Source: Roseovarius indicus (lineage in GTDB: Bacteria > Pseudomonadota > Alphaproteobacteria > Rhodobacterales > Rhodobacteraceae). Taken from it: a DNA stretch of 64,000 nucleotides. The notes below the pieces were generated by a model. The model searched no databases and was not told the DNA's origin. It worked only from the letters and a program-made list of their open reading frames with translations. The stretch covers positions 1-64,000 of the forward strand of contig NZ_CP031598.1 in assembly GCF_008728195.1 (NCBI RefSeq), in the 5' to 3' direction. Every line of letters begins with the position of its first letter. Position 1 is the stretch's first letter. This document shows positions 46,282-54,673 of this stretch, in pieces. The position numbers were made by a program, and so were the translations under genes.

Positions 46282-46584
46282 ATGGATGCCGCAGCCAAAG
46301 AAGCCCTGTCGAGGGAAATGACCTATTACGTGACCCGCGAGACGCAGGCCGGCGGGCAGTATTTCGTGCATTCGGAGTTCTGCGCGGTGCTGCCGCCGGA
46401 CAACACGCTCGAGACCGTGGGGGTGTTTGCCGACAGCGGCGAGGCGCTGGAGGCGGCAAGGGATGGGCGCGACCCGGTCAACGCCTGTGCGACCTGTTCG
46501 CCGGAGTGCCACGTGCCCGACCACGCGGGCGGGGCGCGGGCGTTCGACACGCGCGAGGCGGCATTGAAGAGGGACGGCGTTTAG
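46282..46584 (+). CDS. Small hypothetical protein with Cys cluster
   Basis: A 100-residue soluble protein starting MDAAAKEALSREMTYYVTRE. Cys at about 37 (EFCAVLPP) and the cluster CATCSPEC near 73-80, followed by His82, could bind metal. GGQYFVHSEFCAVLPPDN and VGVFADSGEALEAARDG are alpha/beta. I do not recognise a family. A GGAAGGGAGG ribosome site precedes the ATG. It follows the Hint gene by 77 bp and ends just before triple-palindrome copy B. Confidence 0.6.
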   Translation: MDAAAKEALSREMTYYVTRETQAGGQYFVHSEFCAVLPPDNTLETVGVFADSGEALEAARDGRDPVNACATCSPECHVPDHAGGARAFDTREAALKRDGV

Positions 46585-46595
46585 GCCGGGCGGGG

Positions 46596-46663
46596 CCGGA
46601 ATTTTTGAAAATTCCGGACCGGAAAATTCGAATTTTCCGGACCGTTTTCTTGGAAGAAAACGG
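46596..46663. terminator. Triple-palindrome bidirectional terminator element, copy B
   Basis: Three adjacent palindromes: CCGGAATTTT-TG-AAAATTCCGG (46596-46617), CCGGAAAATTCGAATTTTCCGG-type self-complementary 22-mer (46619-46640) and CCGTTTTCTT-GG-AAGAAAACGG (46642-46663). It sits between the convergent 100-residue gene and serB. The first and third arms are almost the same as in copy A (23616-23683) and the order is identical. Confidence 0.8.
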
Positions 46664-46679
46664 GGTCGACCGCGAGGGT

Positions 46680-47546
46680 TCAGCCGAACTCTGCCCGCGC
46701 GTAGCCTTGCAGGAAGAGGAGTGCGGTCAGGTCGCCGTGATTGACGCGCACCTCGCATTCGGCGGCGACGGAGGGTTTGGCATGGAGCGCCACGCCGGTG
46801 CCGGCCAGGCCGAGCATCCCGAGGTCGTTGGCCCCGTCGCCCACCGCGACCACGTCGGCCGGCGTGATGCCGAGGCGGGTGGTGATGTCGTGGAGCGCCT
46901 GAACCTTGGCGTCGCGGCCGAGGATGGGCTGGGCGACGTGGCCGGTGAGGGTGCCATTCTCGATCAGCAGCGTGTTGGCGCGGTTCTCGTCGAAGCCGAG
47001 ATCGGCCGCGACTTTCGCCGTGAAGGCCGTGAACCCGCCGGAGACGAGGGCCGTGTAGGCGCCGTGGGCTTTCATCGTGGCGAGCAGCTCGGGCCCGCCG
47101 GGCATCAGGGTGATGCGGGCGGCCAGCACGTCGGCGATGACGGTTTCGGGCAGGTCCTTGAGGAGCGCGACGCGTTCGGTGAGCGCGCCTTCGAAGTCGA
47201 GCTCGCCGTTCATGGCGCGGGCGGTGATGTCGCGGACATGGGGGCCGACGCCGGCTTCCTCGGCCAGCTCGTCGATGCATTCCTGCTGGATCATGGTGCT
47301 GTCCATATCTGCCAGCAGCATTTTCTTGCGACGGTTTTCGGCCGGTTGGATGACGAGGTCGGTCGCGCCTTTCTGGAGGTCGTCCCACACTTCCCAGCGG
47401 TTGCCGGGGATGGTCTCCATCGGGAATTCGGCGGCCTCGTCTGCGGAGAGCCATTGCGCGTCGCCGCCGCCCCACGCGTTGCGCAGGCTGTCGACGAGCG
47501 CGGGCTGCAGCGTGCCGCGCGGGGCGATCAGGGTGGCGATGTACAT
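46680..47546 (-). CDS. serB: Phosphoserine phosphatase
   Basis: A 288-residue HAD hydrolase for the last serine step. The nucleophile motif DMDSTMI places Asp80 and Asp82; ALVSGGFTAFT is motif II and GDGANDLGML motif IV/III. The N-terminal 70 residues form the extra regulatory-type domain seen in long SerB proteins. It is convergent with the small Cys protein gene and lies close to serC and serA on the other strand. Confidence 0.95.
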   Translation of the reverse strand: MYIATLIAPRGTLQPALVDSLRNAWGGGDAQWLSADEAAEFPMETIPGNRWEVWDDLQKGATDLVIQPAENRRKKMLLADMDSTMIQQECIDELAEEAGVGPHVRDITARAMNGELDFEGALTERVALLKDLPETVIADVLAARITLMPGGPELLATMKAHGAYTALVSGGFTAFTAKVAADLGFDENRANTLLIENGTLTGHVAQPILGRDAKVQALHDITTRLGITPADVVAVGDGANDLGMLGLAGTGVALHAKPSVAAECEVRVNHGDLTALLFLQGYARAEFG

Positions 47547-47627
47547 GGGCGGCCCTCCGTCGGTTGAAGTGTCGGTGGGGATAGACCACAGGCACCGGCG
47601 GAGGACCAGCGGGTTTTGGCGGGCGCC

Positions 47628-48488
47628 TCAGTCAACGTCGGGGAGCGGCGGAATGGTGCGCAGGTAGAGGATCAGCGCGGCGAGGTCGTCTTCGGTCATC
47701 CGGGCGAGGTAGGGGTAGGGCATCGGCGGCAGCATGGGCGAGCCGTCGGGGCGCTGGGCCTTGGTGACCATGTCGGCGATCTCGCCATCGGAATATTCGG
47801 CCAGCCCGTCGGCATGGCTGGTGATGTTGGAGGCGATGGAGATGCCCCACGGCCCCTCGATGATCAGCCCGCCGCGGCCGAGATCGGTATCGAGCATCGG
47901 CCCGGTGGGCCCGAAGGGCGTGTGGCATTCGAGGCAGTGGGCCACGGGACCGGCGAGGTAGGCGCCGTAGTCGACGGTCACGCCGCGGGGGATGTCGGCG
48001 ACGGTGTCGACGGGCGGCCCGTAGGCCGGGGGCAGGGGGATCTTGTAGTCCGACAGCGGCACGGTGTTTTCCACCGGCGGCAGGGTGCGCAGGTAGGCGA
48101 CGATGGCGGACAGGTCGGTGTCCGAGAGGCCACGATACATCGAGAAGGGCATGGGCGGGCCGATGAGAGAGCCGTCGGGGCGGAGGCCCTCGCGGATGGC
48201 GCGGGCGAGCTCGGCGTCGGACCAGGTGCCGACGGCGCCGGCCGGGGTGATGTTGGGCGCGTAGGCGGTGAATTCGGGCATCTCGATCACGAAGCGGCCG
48301 GCGAGGTTCTGGCCGAGAACGGGGTTGCCGGTGTCGTCGATGGGGGAATGGCAGTTGCCGCAGCCGGCCGGGCCTTCGACGAGGTAGGCGCCGCGCTCTT
48401 CGAGGGTTTCGGCGGCGGTCTGGGAGGGGGCCGCAAGGCTGGCGAAGCCCGAGAGGGCGAGGCTGGCGATGAGTAATTTGTGGTGCAT
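47628..48488 (-). CDS. Dihaem cytochrome c, exported
   Basis: A 286-residue periplasmic cytochrome with a signal peptide (hydrophobic 5-20, cleavage near TAAE). Two haem-binding motifs: CGNCH at 43-47 and CLECH at 185-189, each in a c-type domain with PPMP/P(F/Y)-M segments that can supply the Met ligand. Such proteins act as electron donors to dehydrogenases (gluconate/alcohol type) or to oxidases. The start at 48488 gives the clean signal peptide; a longer in-frame start at 48524 is less likely. Confidence 0.88.
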   Translation of the reverse strand: MHHKLLIASLALSGFASLAAPSQTAAETLEERGAYLVEGPAGCGNCHSPIDDTGNPVLGQNLAGRFVIEMPEFTAYAPNITPAGAVGTWSDAELARAIREGLRPDGSLIGPPMPFSMYRGLSDTDLSAIVAYLRTLPPVENTVPLSDYKIPLPPAYGPPVDTVADIPRGVTVDYGAYLAGPVAHCLECHTPFGPTGPMLDTDLGRGGLIIEGPWGISIASNITSHADGLAEYSDGEIADMVTKAQRPDGSPMLPPMPYPYLARMTEDDLAALILYLRTIPPLPDVD

Positions 48489-48692
48489 GAAATGAGTCCT
48501 GTCGGTAAGCCACGGGGGGTTCACGGAGCCCCGGGCCGGTTCGTCCTGTTTCCGTCAGGTCAGACTATCACGGGTCTTTCCCGTTTCTGTCAGTTTTCCG
48601 ACACGGCCGTTTCCGATCGGAACCGGAGGCGTCGCAAATTGACGTCAAACCGGCGCTGAGGGGCGATTTCTGCGCTTGCAAAGGCCGCGAAA

Positions 48693-48752
48693 GAGACGTA
48701 CGTCCGTCCGTGGGACACCCCTCCCCAACGAGGGGCGCTTATCTGGAAGGGT
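48693..48752 (+). promoter_or_regulatory. serC leader RNA motif
   Basis: Just before serC lie GTCC-GTCCGTG-GGAC and CCCCT-CCCCAACG-AGGGG hairpins, then GGCGCTTATCTGGAAGG, ending 8 bp before the ATG. This matches the conserved serC motif described upstream of serC in alphaproteobacteria (Rfam family serC). The second hairpin is close enough to affect translation initiation. The ligand or protein is unknown. The AT-richer 48489-48692 stretch probably holds the promoter. Confidence 0.7.
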
Positions 48753-48759
48753 AGCAAAA

Positions 48760-49914
48760 ATGGCTATTTCGCAACCGGCAACGCGGCCGGGTAATCCGCG
48801 TTTCTCCTCTGGCCCCTGTGCCAAACCCCCCGTTTTCAAGCTCGAGAATCTGAAGGACGCGCCGCTGGGCCGTTCTCACCGTGCCGCCGTGGGCAAGGCC
48901 AAGCTGAAGGCCGCCATCGAGGGCACGCGCGAGGTTCTGGGCATCCCCGAGGACTACAAGATCGGCATCGTGCCGGCGTCGGATACCGGCGCCGTGGAGA
49001 TGGCGATGTGGAACCTCTTGGGCGAGCGCAAGGTCGAGATGCTGGCCTGGGAGAGCTTCGGCTCGGGCTGGGTGACCGATGCGGTCAAGCAGCTGAAACT
49101 CGATGCCGAGGTGAAGACCGCCGAGTATGGCGAGATCGTCGACCTCGACGGTGTCGATACCGACAATGACGTGGTGTTCACCTGGAACGGCACGACGAGC
49201 GGCGTTCGGGTGCCGAATGGCGACTGGATCAAGGAAGATCGCGCCGGGCTGACGATCTGCGATGCGACCTCGGCGGCGTTTGCGCAGCACCTGCCGTGGG
49301 ACAAGCTGGATGTGACCACGTTCAGCTGGCAGAAGGTTCTGGGCGGCGAGGCCGCGCATGGCATGCTGATTTTGAGCCCGCGGGCGGTAGAGCGGCTGGA
49401 AAGCTACACGCCGCCGTGGCCGCTGCCGAAGATTTTCCGCCTGACCAAGGGCGGCAAGCTGATCGACGGCATCTTCGAGGGCGCGACGATCAACACGCCG
49501 TCGATGCTGGCGGTGGAGGATTACTTGCTGGCGCTCGACTGGGCGCGGTCGGTGGGCGGCATGGAGGGCTTGCGCGAGCGGGCCTATGCCAACCTTGCCG
49601 TGGTGCAGGGGTTCGTGGCCGAGAATGACTGGATTTCCTTCCTGGCGAAGGACCCGGCGATCCGGTCGAACACCTCGGTCTGCCTGATGTTCACCGATGA
49701 GCGGATCAAGGATGGCGCCGGGTTCGCCAAGGCCGTGGCCAAGCGGCTGGAGGCGGAAGAGGTGGCGTATGACATCGGCTCGTACCGCGATGCGCCGGCG
49801 GGTTTGCGGATCTGGTGCGGCGGGACGGTGGAGACATCGGACGTGGCCGCGCTGATGCCGTGGATCAAGTGGGCCTTCGAGGCCGAGATCGCGGCGCTCT
49901 CCGAGACCGCGTGA
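48760..49914 (+). CDS. serC: Phosphoserine aminotransferase
   Basis: A 384-residue PLP enzyme making phosphoserine from phosphohydroxypyruvate. N-terminus [16 protein letters not shown] is the alphaproteobacterial form; the PLP lysine lies in [18 protein letters not shown] near residue 197, and [15 protein letters not shown] is the substrate region. The ATG at 48760 directly follows the serC leader RNA. serA follows at 98 bp, with a REP-like element between. Confidence 0.95.
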   Translation: MAISQPATRPGNPRFSSGPCAKPPVFKLENLKDAPLGRSHRAAVGKAKLKAAIEGTREVLGIPEDYKIGIVPASDTGAVEMAMWNLLGERKVEMLAWESFGSGWVTDAVKQLKLDAEVKTAEYGEIVDLDGVDTDNDVVFTWNGTTSGVRVPNGDWIKEDRAGLTICDATSAAFAQHLPWDKLDVTTFSWQKVLGGEAAHGMLILSPRAVERLESYTPPWPLPKIFRLTKGGKLIDGIFEGATINTPSMLAVEDYLLALDWARSVGGMEGLRERAYANLAVVQGFVAENDWISFLAKDPAIRSNTSVCLMFTDERIKDGAGFAKAVAKRLEAEEVAYDIGSYRDAPAGLRIWCGGTVETSDVAALMPWIKWAFEAEIAALSETA

Positions 49915-49921
49915 GACCCGT

Positions 49922-49975
49922 GCCGGGCTGAAGCCCGGCCTACGAGATGTTCCGTAGGGCGGGCTTCAGCCCGCC
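49922..49975. repeat. REP-like inverted repeat between serC and serA
   Basis: GCCGGGCTGAAGCCCGGCCTACG (49922-49944) is mirrored by CGTAGGGCGGGCTTCAGCCCGCC (49953-49975), differing at two positions. Each arm is itself a hairpin (GGGCTGAAGCCC). Together they resemble REP elements found scattered in many genomes. It lies 8 bp after the serC stop, so it could limit readthrough or stabilise serC mRNA. Confidence 0.75.
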
Positions 49976-50012
49976 ACACTTCGACCAATTTCAATCTAAA
50001 GGACCAGGAAAA

Positions 50013-51608
50013 ATGGCTCCCAAGGTACTTGTTTCCGACAAGCTGTCGGACACCGCAGTTCAGATCTTCCGCGACCGGGGGATCGATGTCGACTTCATGC
50101 CCGAGCTGGGCAAGGACAAGGACAAGCTTGCCGAGGTGATCGGCGAGTATGACGGCCTTGCGATCCGCTCGGCCACCAAGGTGACGGCGAAGCTTCTCGA
50201 GAATGCCCCGAACCTGAAGGTGATCGGGCGGGCCGGGATCGGCACCGACAATGTCGACAAGGAGGCCGCGTCGAAAAAGGGCATCATCGTGATGAACACG
50301 CCCTACGGCAACATGATCACCACCGCCGAGCATGCGATCGCGATGATGTTTGCCGTGGCGCGGCAGATCCCCGAGGCGAGCGCCTCGACCCAGGCCGGGA
50401 AGTGGGAGAAGTCGAAATTCATGGGTGTCGAGCTGACCGGCAAGACGTTGGGCGTGATCGGGGCCGGGAATATCGGCGGTATCGTCTGCGACCGGGCGCG
50501 CGGGCTGAAGATGAAGGTGGTGGCCTATGACCCGTTCCTGAGCCAGGAGAAGGCCGACAAGATGGGGGTCGAGAAGGTCGAGCTGGACGAACTGCTGAAG
50601 CGGGCGGATTTCGTCACGCTGCACGTGCCGCTGACCGACCAGACGAAGAACATCCTTTCCCGCGAGAACATGGAGAAGATGAAGAAGGGCGCGCGCGTCA
50701 TCAACTGTGCCCGTGGCGGGCTGGTCGACGAGGAGGCGCTGGCCGATCTGCTGAAGTCGGGCCATATCGGGGCCGCCGCCTTCGACGTGTTCACGGTGGA
50801 GCCGGCGACGGAGAACCCGCTCTTCGGCCTGCCCAACGTCGTGTGCACGCCGCACCTTGGTGCCGCGACGACCGAGGCGCAGGAGAACGTGGCGCTGCAG
50901 GTGGCCGAGCAGATGTCGGACTACCTTTTGACGGGCGCCGTGAGCAACGCGCTCAACATGCCGTCGGTGACCGCCGAGGAGGCCAAGGTGATGGGGCCGT
51001 GGATCAAGCTGTCGGATCACCTGGGCGGGTTCATCGGCCAGATGACCGACGAGCCGATCAAGGCGATCAACATCCTGTATGACGGGGTGGTGGCCGACAT
51101 GAACCTCGAGGCGCTGACCTGTTCGGCGGTGGCGGGGATCATGAAATCGGTGAACCCCGAGGTGAACATGGTCTCCGCGCCCCTGATGGCGAAGGAGAAG
51201 GGGGTGAAGATCTCGACTACGCGGCAGGACAAGTCGGGCGCCTTCGAGGGGTATATCAAGCTGACGGTGGTGACCGACAAGCGCGAGCGCTCGATCGGGG
51301 GCACGGTGTTCAGCGACGGGAAGCCGCGGTTCATCCAGATCAAGGGGATCAACATCGATGCCGAGATCGGGGAGCACATGCTTTACACCACCAACAAGGA
51401 CGAGCCGGGCATCATCGGTGCGCTGGGCCTGACCCTTGGCGGGAATGGCGTGAACATCGCGAACTTCACGCTGGGCCGGTCGGCGGCCGGGGGCGAGGCG
51501 ATTGCCTTGCTTTACGTGGATGCGCCGGTGGGCAAGGACGTGATCGCCAAGCTGCACGAGACGGGCAAATTCCAGCAGATCGCGCCGCTGCAGTTCGACG
51601 TGCACTGA
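50013..51608 (+). CDS. serA: D-3-phosphoglycerate dehydrogenase, long form with ACT domain
   Basis: A 531-residue enzyme for the first committed serine step. Substrate domain (MAPKVLVSDKLSDTAV, IRSATKVT), Rossmann motif GAGNIGG near 150, active-site segments INCARGGLVDEEAL, and TPHLGAATTEAQ, then an intervening domain and a C-terminal ACT domain (DEPGIIGALG...VNIANFTLGR) for serine feedback. The start ATG 50013 has GGACCAGGAA upstream; longer extensions run into the REP element. Confidence 0.96.
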   Translation: MAPKVLVSDKLSDTAVQIFRDRGIDVDFMPELGKDKDKLAEVIGEYDGLAIRSATKVTAKLLENAPNLKVIGRAGIGTDNVDKEAASKKGIIVMNTPYGNMITTAEHAIAMMFAVARQIPEASASTQAGKWEKSKFMGVELTGKTLGVIGAGNIGGIVCDRARGLKMKVVAYDPFLSQEKADKMGVEKVELDELLKRADFVTLHVPLTDQTKNILSRENMEKMKKGARVINCARGGLVDEEALADLLKSGHIGAAAFDVFTVEPATENPLFGLPNVVCTPHLGAATTEAQENVALQVAEQMSDYLLTGAVSNALNMPSVTAEEAKVMGPWIKLSDHLGGFIGQMTDEPIKAINILYDGVVADMNLEALTCSAVAGIMKSVNPEVNMVSAPLMAKEKGVKISTTRQDKSGAFEGYIKLTVVTDKRERSIGGTVFSDGKPRFIQIKGINIDAEIGEHMLYTTNKDEPGIIGALGLTLGGNGVNIANFTLGRSAAGGEAIALLYVDAPVGKDVIAKLHETGKFQQIAPLQFDVH

Positions 51609-51630
51609 GGGTGCGCGTGAGGAATGAGGG

Positions 51631-51658
51631 AAACGCCGCCCTTCGGGGCGGCGTTTTT
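51631..51658 (+). terminator. Rho-independent terminator of serA
   Basis: The 11-bp stem AAACGCCGCCC / GGGCGGCGTTT (51631-51641 with 51646-51656) has a TTCG tetraloop and T residues after it. It lies 22 bp after the serA stop. The region to 51752 otherwise shows nothing recognisable. Confidence 0.9.
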
Positions 51659-51752
51659 CGTTTGTGGTGAGGGGGTGCGCCTTGCGCGGCTTCACTGGCG
51701 TGGGTGGCTCAAACGGGTTGCGCCCGGGCGCGGTACCGGCCACCTATAGCGC

Positions 51753-52445
51753 ATGAGTATTCTCGCCATTCCCGATATTCATGGTTACCGCTCGGAGCTT
51801 GACCGGGTTCTGGCGGTTGCCGATGCGCAGCGCGGGCCCGAGGCGAAGATCGTCTTTCTCGGTGATCTGACCGACCGGGGGCCGGATAGCCGGGGGGTGA
51901 TCCAGACGATCATCGAGGAGATCGAGGCCGGGCGCGACTGGGTCGTGGTGAGGGGGAACCACGACCAGATGTTTCTCGACTTCCTGCGCGATCCGGGGCC
52001 GGGGGCGCGGTGGATGAACGGGAATATCGGCGGGACGGAGACGATGATCTCTTACGGTGCCGGGGAGGCGATGGCGCAGCGCGACTGGCGGGCGGCTGCG
52101 GATTGCGTGCCCGAGGCGCATCGGGATTTCCTGGAGAGCCTGCCGTTTTACCACGAGACCGATGCGCAGTTCTTCGTGCATGCCGGGATCAGGCCGGGCG
52201 TGCCGCTGGGGGCGCAGGACGAGCATGACCTGCTGTGGATCCGGGACGAGTTTCACGAGGACGGGCGGGACCATGGCAAGCTGATCGTGCATGGGCATAC
52301 GCCGGTCGAACGGCCGCGGCACTACGGCAACCGGGTCAACCTCGATGCCGGGGCGGGGTTCGGGCGGCCCTTGTGCGTGGCCGAGATCGAGGGGCGCGAT
52401 GCGTGGCTGCTGACGGGGGCGGGCCGGGTGCCGCTGGAGCCCTGA
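51753..52445 (+). CDS. Serine/threonine protein phosphatase-type metallophosphoesterase
   Basis: A 230-residue calcineurin-like phosphoesterase. Metal motifs in order: DIHG (8-11), GDLTDRGPDS, GNHDQMF and the C-terminal HGHTPVE; a His in FFVHAGIRPG lies between. The order matches the PrpA/PrpB or ApaH-like group; a protein or Ap4A substrate cannot be chosen. Stands alone after the serA terminator and 85 bp before the thiolase. Confidence 0.9.
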   Translation: MSILAIPDIHGYRSELDRVLAVADAQRGPEAKIVFLGDLTDRGPDSRGVIQTIIEEIEAGRDWVVVRGNHDQMFLDFLRDPGPGARWMNGNIGGTETMISYGAGEAMAQRDWRAAADCVPEAHRDFLESLPFYHETDAQFFVHAGIRPGVPLGAQDEHDLLWIRDEFHEDGRDHGKLIVHGHTPVERPRHYGNRVNLDAGAGFGRPLCVAEIEGRDAWLLTGAGRVPLEP

Positions 52446-52530
52446 GGCGGGTTGCGACGCCAAGTCCTGTTTCCTTCCGGCATCCTGCAGTATACCGATT
52501 TCGACAACATCGAATCCCGAGGAGCTTCCC

Positions 52531-53706
52531 ATGACCGACATCGTTCTTCTTGACGGCGCGCGTACCGCCATTGGCACTTTTGGCGGATCGCTCGCCGGCA
52601 CGCCGCCCACGACGCTTGGCGCGCATGTGGCAAAGGCCGCGATGGAGCGGTCGGGGGTCGAGCCGGGGCAGATTGGCAACGTGGTTTACGGCACCGTGAT
52701 CAACACCGAACCGCGCGACATGTACCTGTCGCGGGTGGCGATGATCGAGGCGGGCATTCCCGACAGCACGCCGGCGATGAACGTGAACCGGCTGTGCGGC
52801 TCCGGCGCGCAGGCGGTGGTGTCGGTGGTGCAGTCGCTGATGCTGGGCGATGCCGATTTCGGGCTGGCCGGCGGGGCCGAGAACATGAGCCGGTCGCCTT
52901 TCATCATCCCCGATCAGCGCTGGGGCGCGAAGATGGGTGACGTGAAGACGCTCGACATGATGCTGGGGGCTTTGAATTGCCCGTTCGGCACGGGGCACAT
53001 GGGGGTGACCGCCGAGAACGTGGCGGGCGAGCATGACGTGAGCCGCGAGGACCAGGACGCGTTCGCGCTGGAAAGCCAGAAGCGGGCGGCGAAGGCGATC
53101 GAAGAGGGCTATTTCAAGTCGCAGATTGCGCCGATCGAAGTGAAGGTAAAGCGCGACATGGTGCCGTTCGAAACGGATGAGCACCCGAAGCCGACGACCG
53201 CCGAGGGGCTGGCCGGGCTGCGGCCGGCGTTCCAGAAGGATGGCAGCGTGACGGCGGGCAACGCCAGCGGCATCAACGATGGCGCGGCGGCCGTGGTGCT
53301 GGCGCGGGCGGAGGCCGCCGAGAAGGCCGGGCTGAAGCCCAAGGCGCGCGTGCTGGGTTATGCCGTGGCCGGTGTGCGGCCCGAGGTGATGGGCATCGGC
53401 CCGGTGCCGGCGGTCGAGAAGCTGCTGGAGAAGACGGGGCTTTCGGTTGGCGATTTCGACGTGATCGAGTCGAACGAGGCCTTTGCCGCGCAGGCGATTG
53501 CCGTGAACCGGGGGCTTGGGCTGGATACGGCCAAGGTGAACCCGAATGGTGGGGCGATTGCGCTGGGCCACCCGGTGGGGGCCACGGGCGCGATCCTGAC
53601 GGTGAAGGCGCTGTATGAGCTGGAGCGGATTGGCGGGAAGAAGGCGCTGATCACCATGTGCATCGGCGGTGGCCAGGGTATCGCGCTGGCGATCGAGACG
53701 ATGTAA
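52531..53706 (+). CDS. Acetyl-CoA acyltransferase (thiolase)
   Basis: A 391-residue thiolase. Active-site Cys89 in NRLCGSGAQA, GHPVGATGA (catalytic His near 349) and CIGGGQGIALAIE (second Cys near 378) are in place. Biosynthetic acetoacetyl-CoA thiolase (PhaA/BktB) or beta-ketoadipyl-CoA thiolase of phenylacetate breakdown (PaaJ) both fit; the adjacent paa operon favours the latter only by position, since it is convergent and not in the operon. A hairpin with TCTTTTTT (53738-53768) follows. Confidence 0.9.
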   Translation: MTDIVLLDGARTAIGTFGGSLAGTPPTTLGAHVAKAAMERSGVEPGQIGNVVYGTVINTEPRDMYLSRVAMIEAGIPDSTPAMNVNRLCGSGAQAVVSVVQSLMLGDADFGLAGGAENMSRSPFIIPDQRWGAKMGDVKTLDMMLGALNCPFGTGHMGVTAENVAGEHDVSREDQDAFALESQKRAAKAIEEGYFKSQIAPIEVKVKRDMVPFETDEHPKPTTAEGLAGLRPAFQKDGSVTAGNASGINDGAAAVVLARAEAAEKAGLKPKARVLGYAVAGVRPEVMGIGPVPAVEKLLEKTGLSVGDFDVIESNEAFAAQAIAVNRGLGLDTAKVNPNGGAIALGHPVGATGAILTVKALYELERIGGKKALITMCIGGGQGIALAIETM

Positions 53707-53737
53707 GCCGTATCGCGACAGTTTCGAGATTGAGGGG

Positions 53738-53768
53738 AGTCCCGGGCTTTGTCCGGGGCTTCTTTTTT
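53738..53768 (+). terminator. Rho-independent terminator of the thiolase
   Basis: AGTCCCGG (53738-53745) pairs with CCGGGGCT (53753-53760), with a GU pair, followed by TCTTTTTT. It lies about 30 bp after the thiolase stop. Confidence 0.7.
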
Positions 53769-53775
53769 GTGGTGG

Positions 53776-53856
53776 GGTGGTGGGTTTCACCTACCCTACG
53801 GGGGTGTATGGTTCGACAGGTGGAGGTGGGTTGGCATCCACCCTACGGGAGCGTAT
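53776..53856. repeat. Tandem REP-like units between thiolase and paa operon
   Basis: Two related ~35-bp units, 45 bp apart: 53776-53810 and 53821-53856. Each has GGTGGGTT, a small loop and CACCTACC/CCACC, then CTACGGGxGxGTATG. Each can fold as a short hairpin. The units lie in the convergent gap between the thiolase and the last paa gene. Confidence 0.6.
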
Positions 53857-53900
53857 GTCGCGTTTGGGAGACTTGGAGGCCAGGCCCGTGGCGGGGCGCG

Positions 53901-54659
53901 TTACGGCGTTGTCAGGCCGTGCTTGTTGAGGATCTGGTCGGTTTCGGTTTCCCACCGGGCGCGGAGTTCGACATTGGGAGTATGGCGGAGGCCCATGGCT
54001 TTCAGCGCGTCGAATTTCTGTGACGTCGTGGTGCCGAAGGAGGCCGCGACGCGGGGCCACCAGTAATCGACAGAGGCTTGCAGGGTGGCCTTGTCCTCGG
54101 TTTCGAGGAGGCGGTCGATGCCTTCGAGCGCGAGCTCGGCATGGTGCTCCTCGACCGGGAGGATGGCGCGGAAGGCTTCCGACAGGGGCTGGTAGGAGAC
54201 GTGGGTCATCTCGCCCAGCTGGACCACCACGGCGCGGCCCATCAGGAGGTTCATCACCACGGCGTCGGCCCAGCCTTCGATGGGGTAGTTCAGCACCGAG
54301 AGGCGCATGTCGTGCTCGCCCCGCTTGGTGCCGATATCTGCGTCGCGGTCGAGCCGGGTCGTCCACGGGTGGTGGTTGGCGTAGCGGTCGGTGTCGGCGC
54401 CGAACTCGCCCATGATGCGCAGGACGCGGTCGGCGTTGTCGGTCTTTTCCAGCACGATACGGGCGGCGGCGATGCGTTCCTTGATGCCGGGGCCGGAGTT
54501 GATGAGGTCGGCGAAGCCGGCCGCGCCCGCCAGCGAGCTGTCGACGAAGCTGGCCATCATCTTGAGCAGTTCGGCACGGTAGCGCGGGGGCACGTTGGCC
54601 GGGCTGGTCAGCTTGCCGCCTTGTGCGAGGTAGTCGGAAAGGGGCATGTCCTCGGCCAT
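53901..54659 (-). CDS. PaaA/PaaC-family-like protein at the end of the paa operon
   Basis: A 252-residue helical protein, MAEDMPLSDYLAQGG at the start. GEFGADTDRYANHHPWTTRL and VLPVEEHHAEL-type ILPVEEHHAELALEGIDRL recall the four-helix carboxylate-bridged fold of PaaA/PaaC, but the clear EXXH pairs of PaaA are not all present. It is transcribed with paaABCDE (14 bp after paaE) and is not part of the standard E. coli set. Annotated in other Roseobacters as a phenylacetic acid catabolic protein, from memory. Its role (assembly partner, paralogous subunit) is unknown. Confidence 0.75.
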   Translation of the reverse strand: MAEDMPLSDYLAQGGKLTSPANVPPRYRAELLKMMASFVDSSLAGAAGFADLINSGPGIKERIAAARIVLEKTDNADRVLRIMGEFGADTDRYANHHPWTTRLDRDADIGTKRGEHDMRLSVLNYPIEGWADAVVMNLLMGRAVVVQLGEMTHVSYQPLSEAFRAILPVEEHHAELALEGIDRLLETEDKATLQASVDYWWPRVAASFGTTTSQKFDALKAMGLRHTPNVELRARWETETDQILNKHGLTTP

Positions 54660-54673
54660 TCTCGTGGCCTCCT

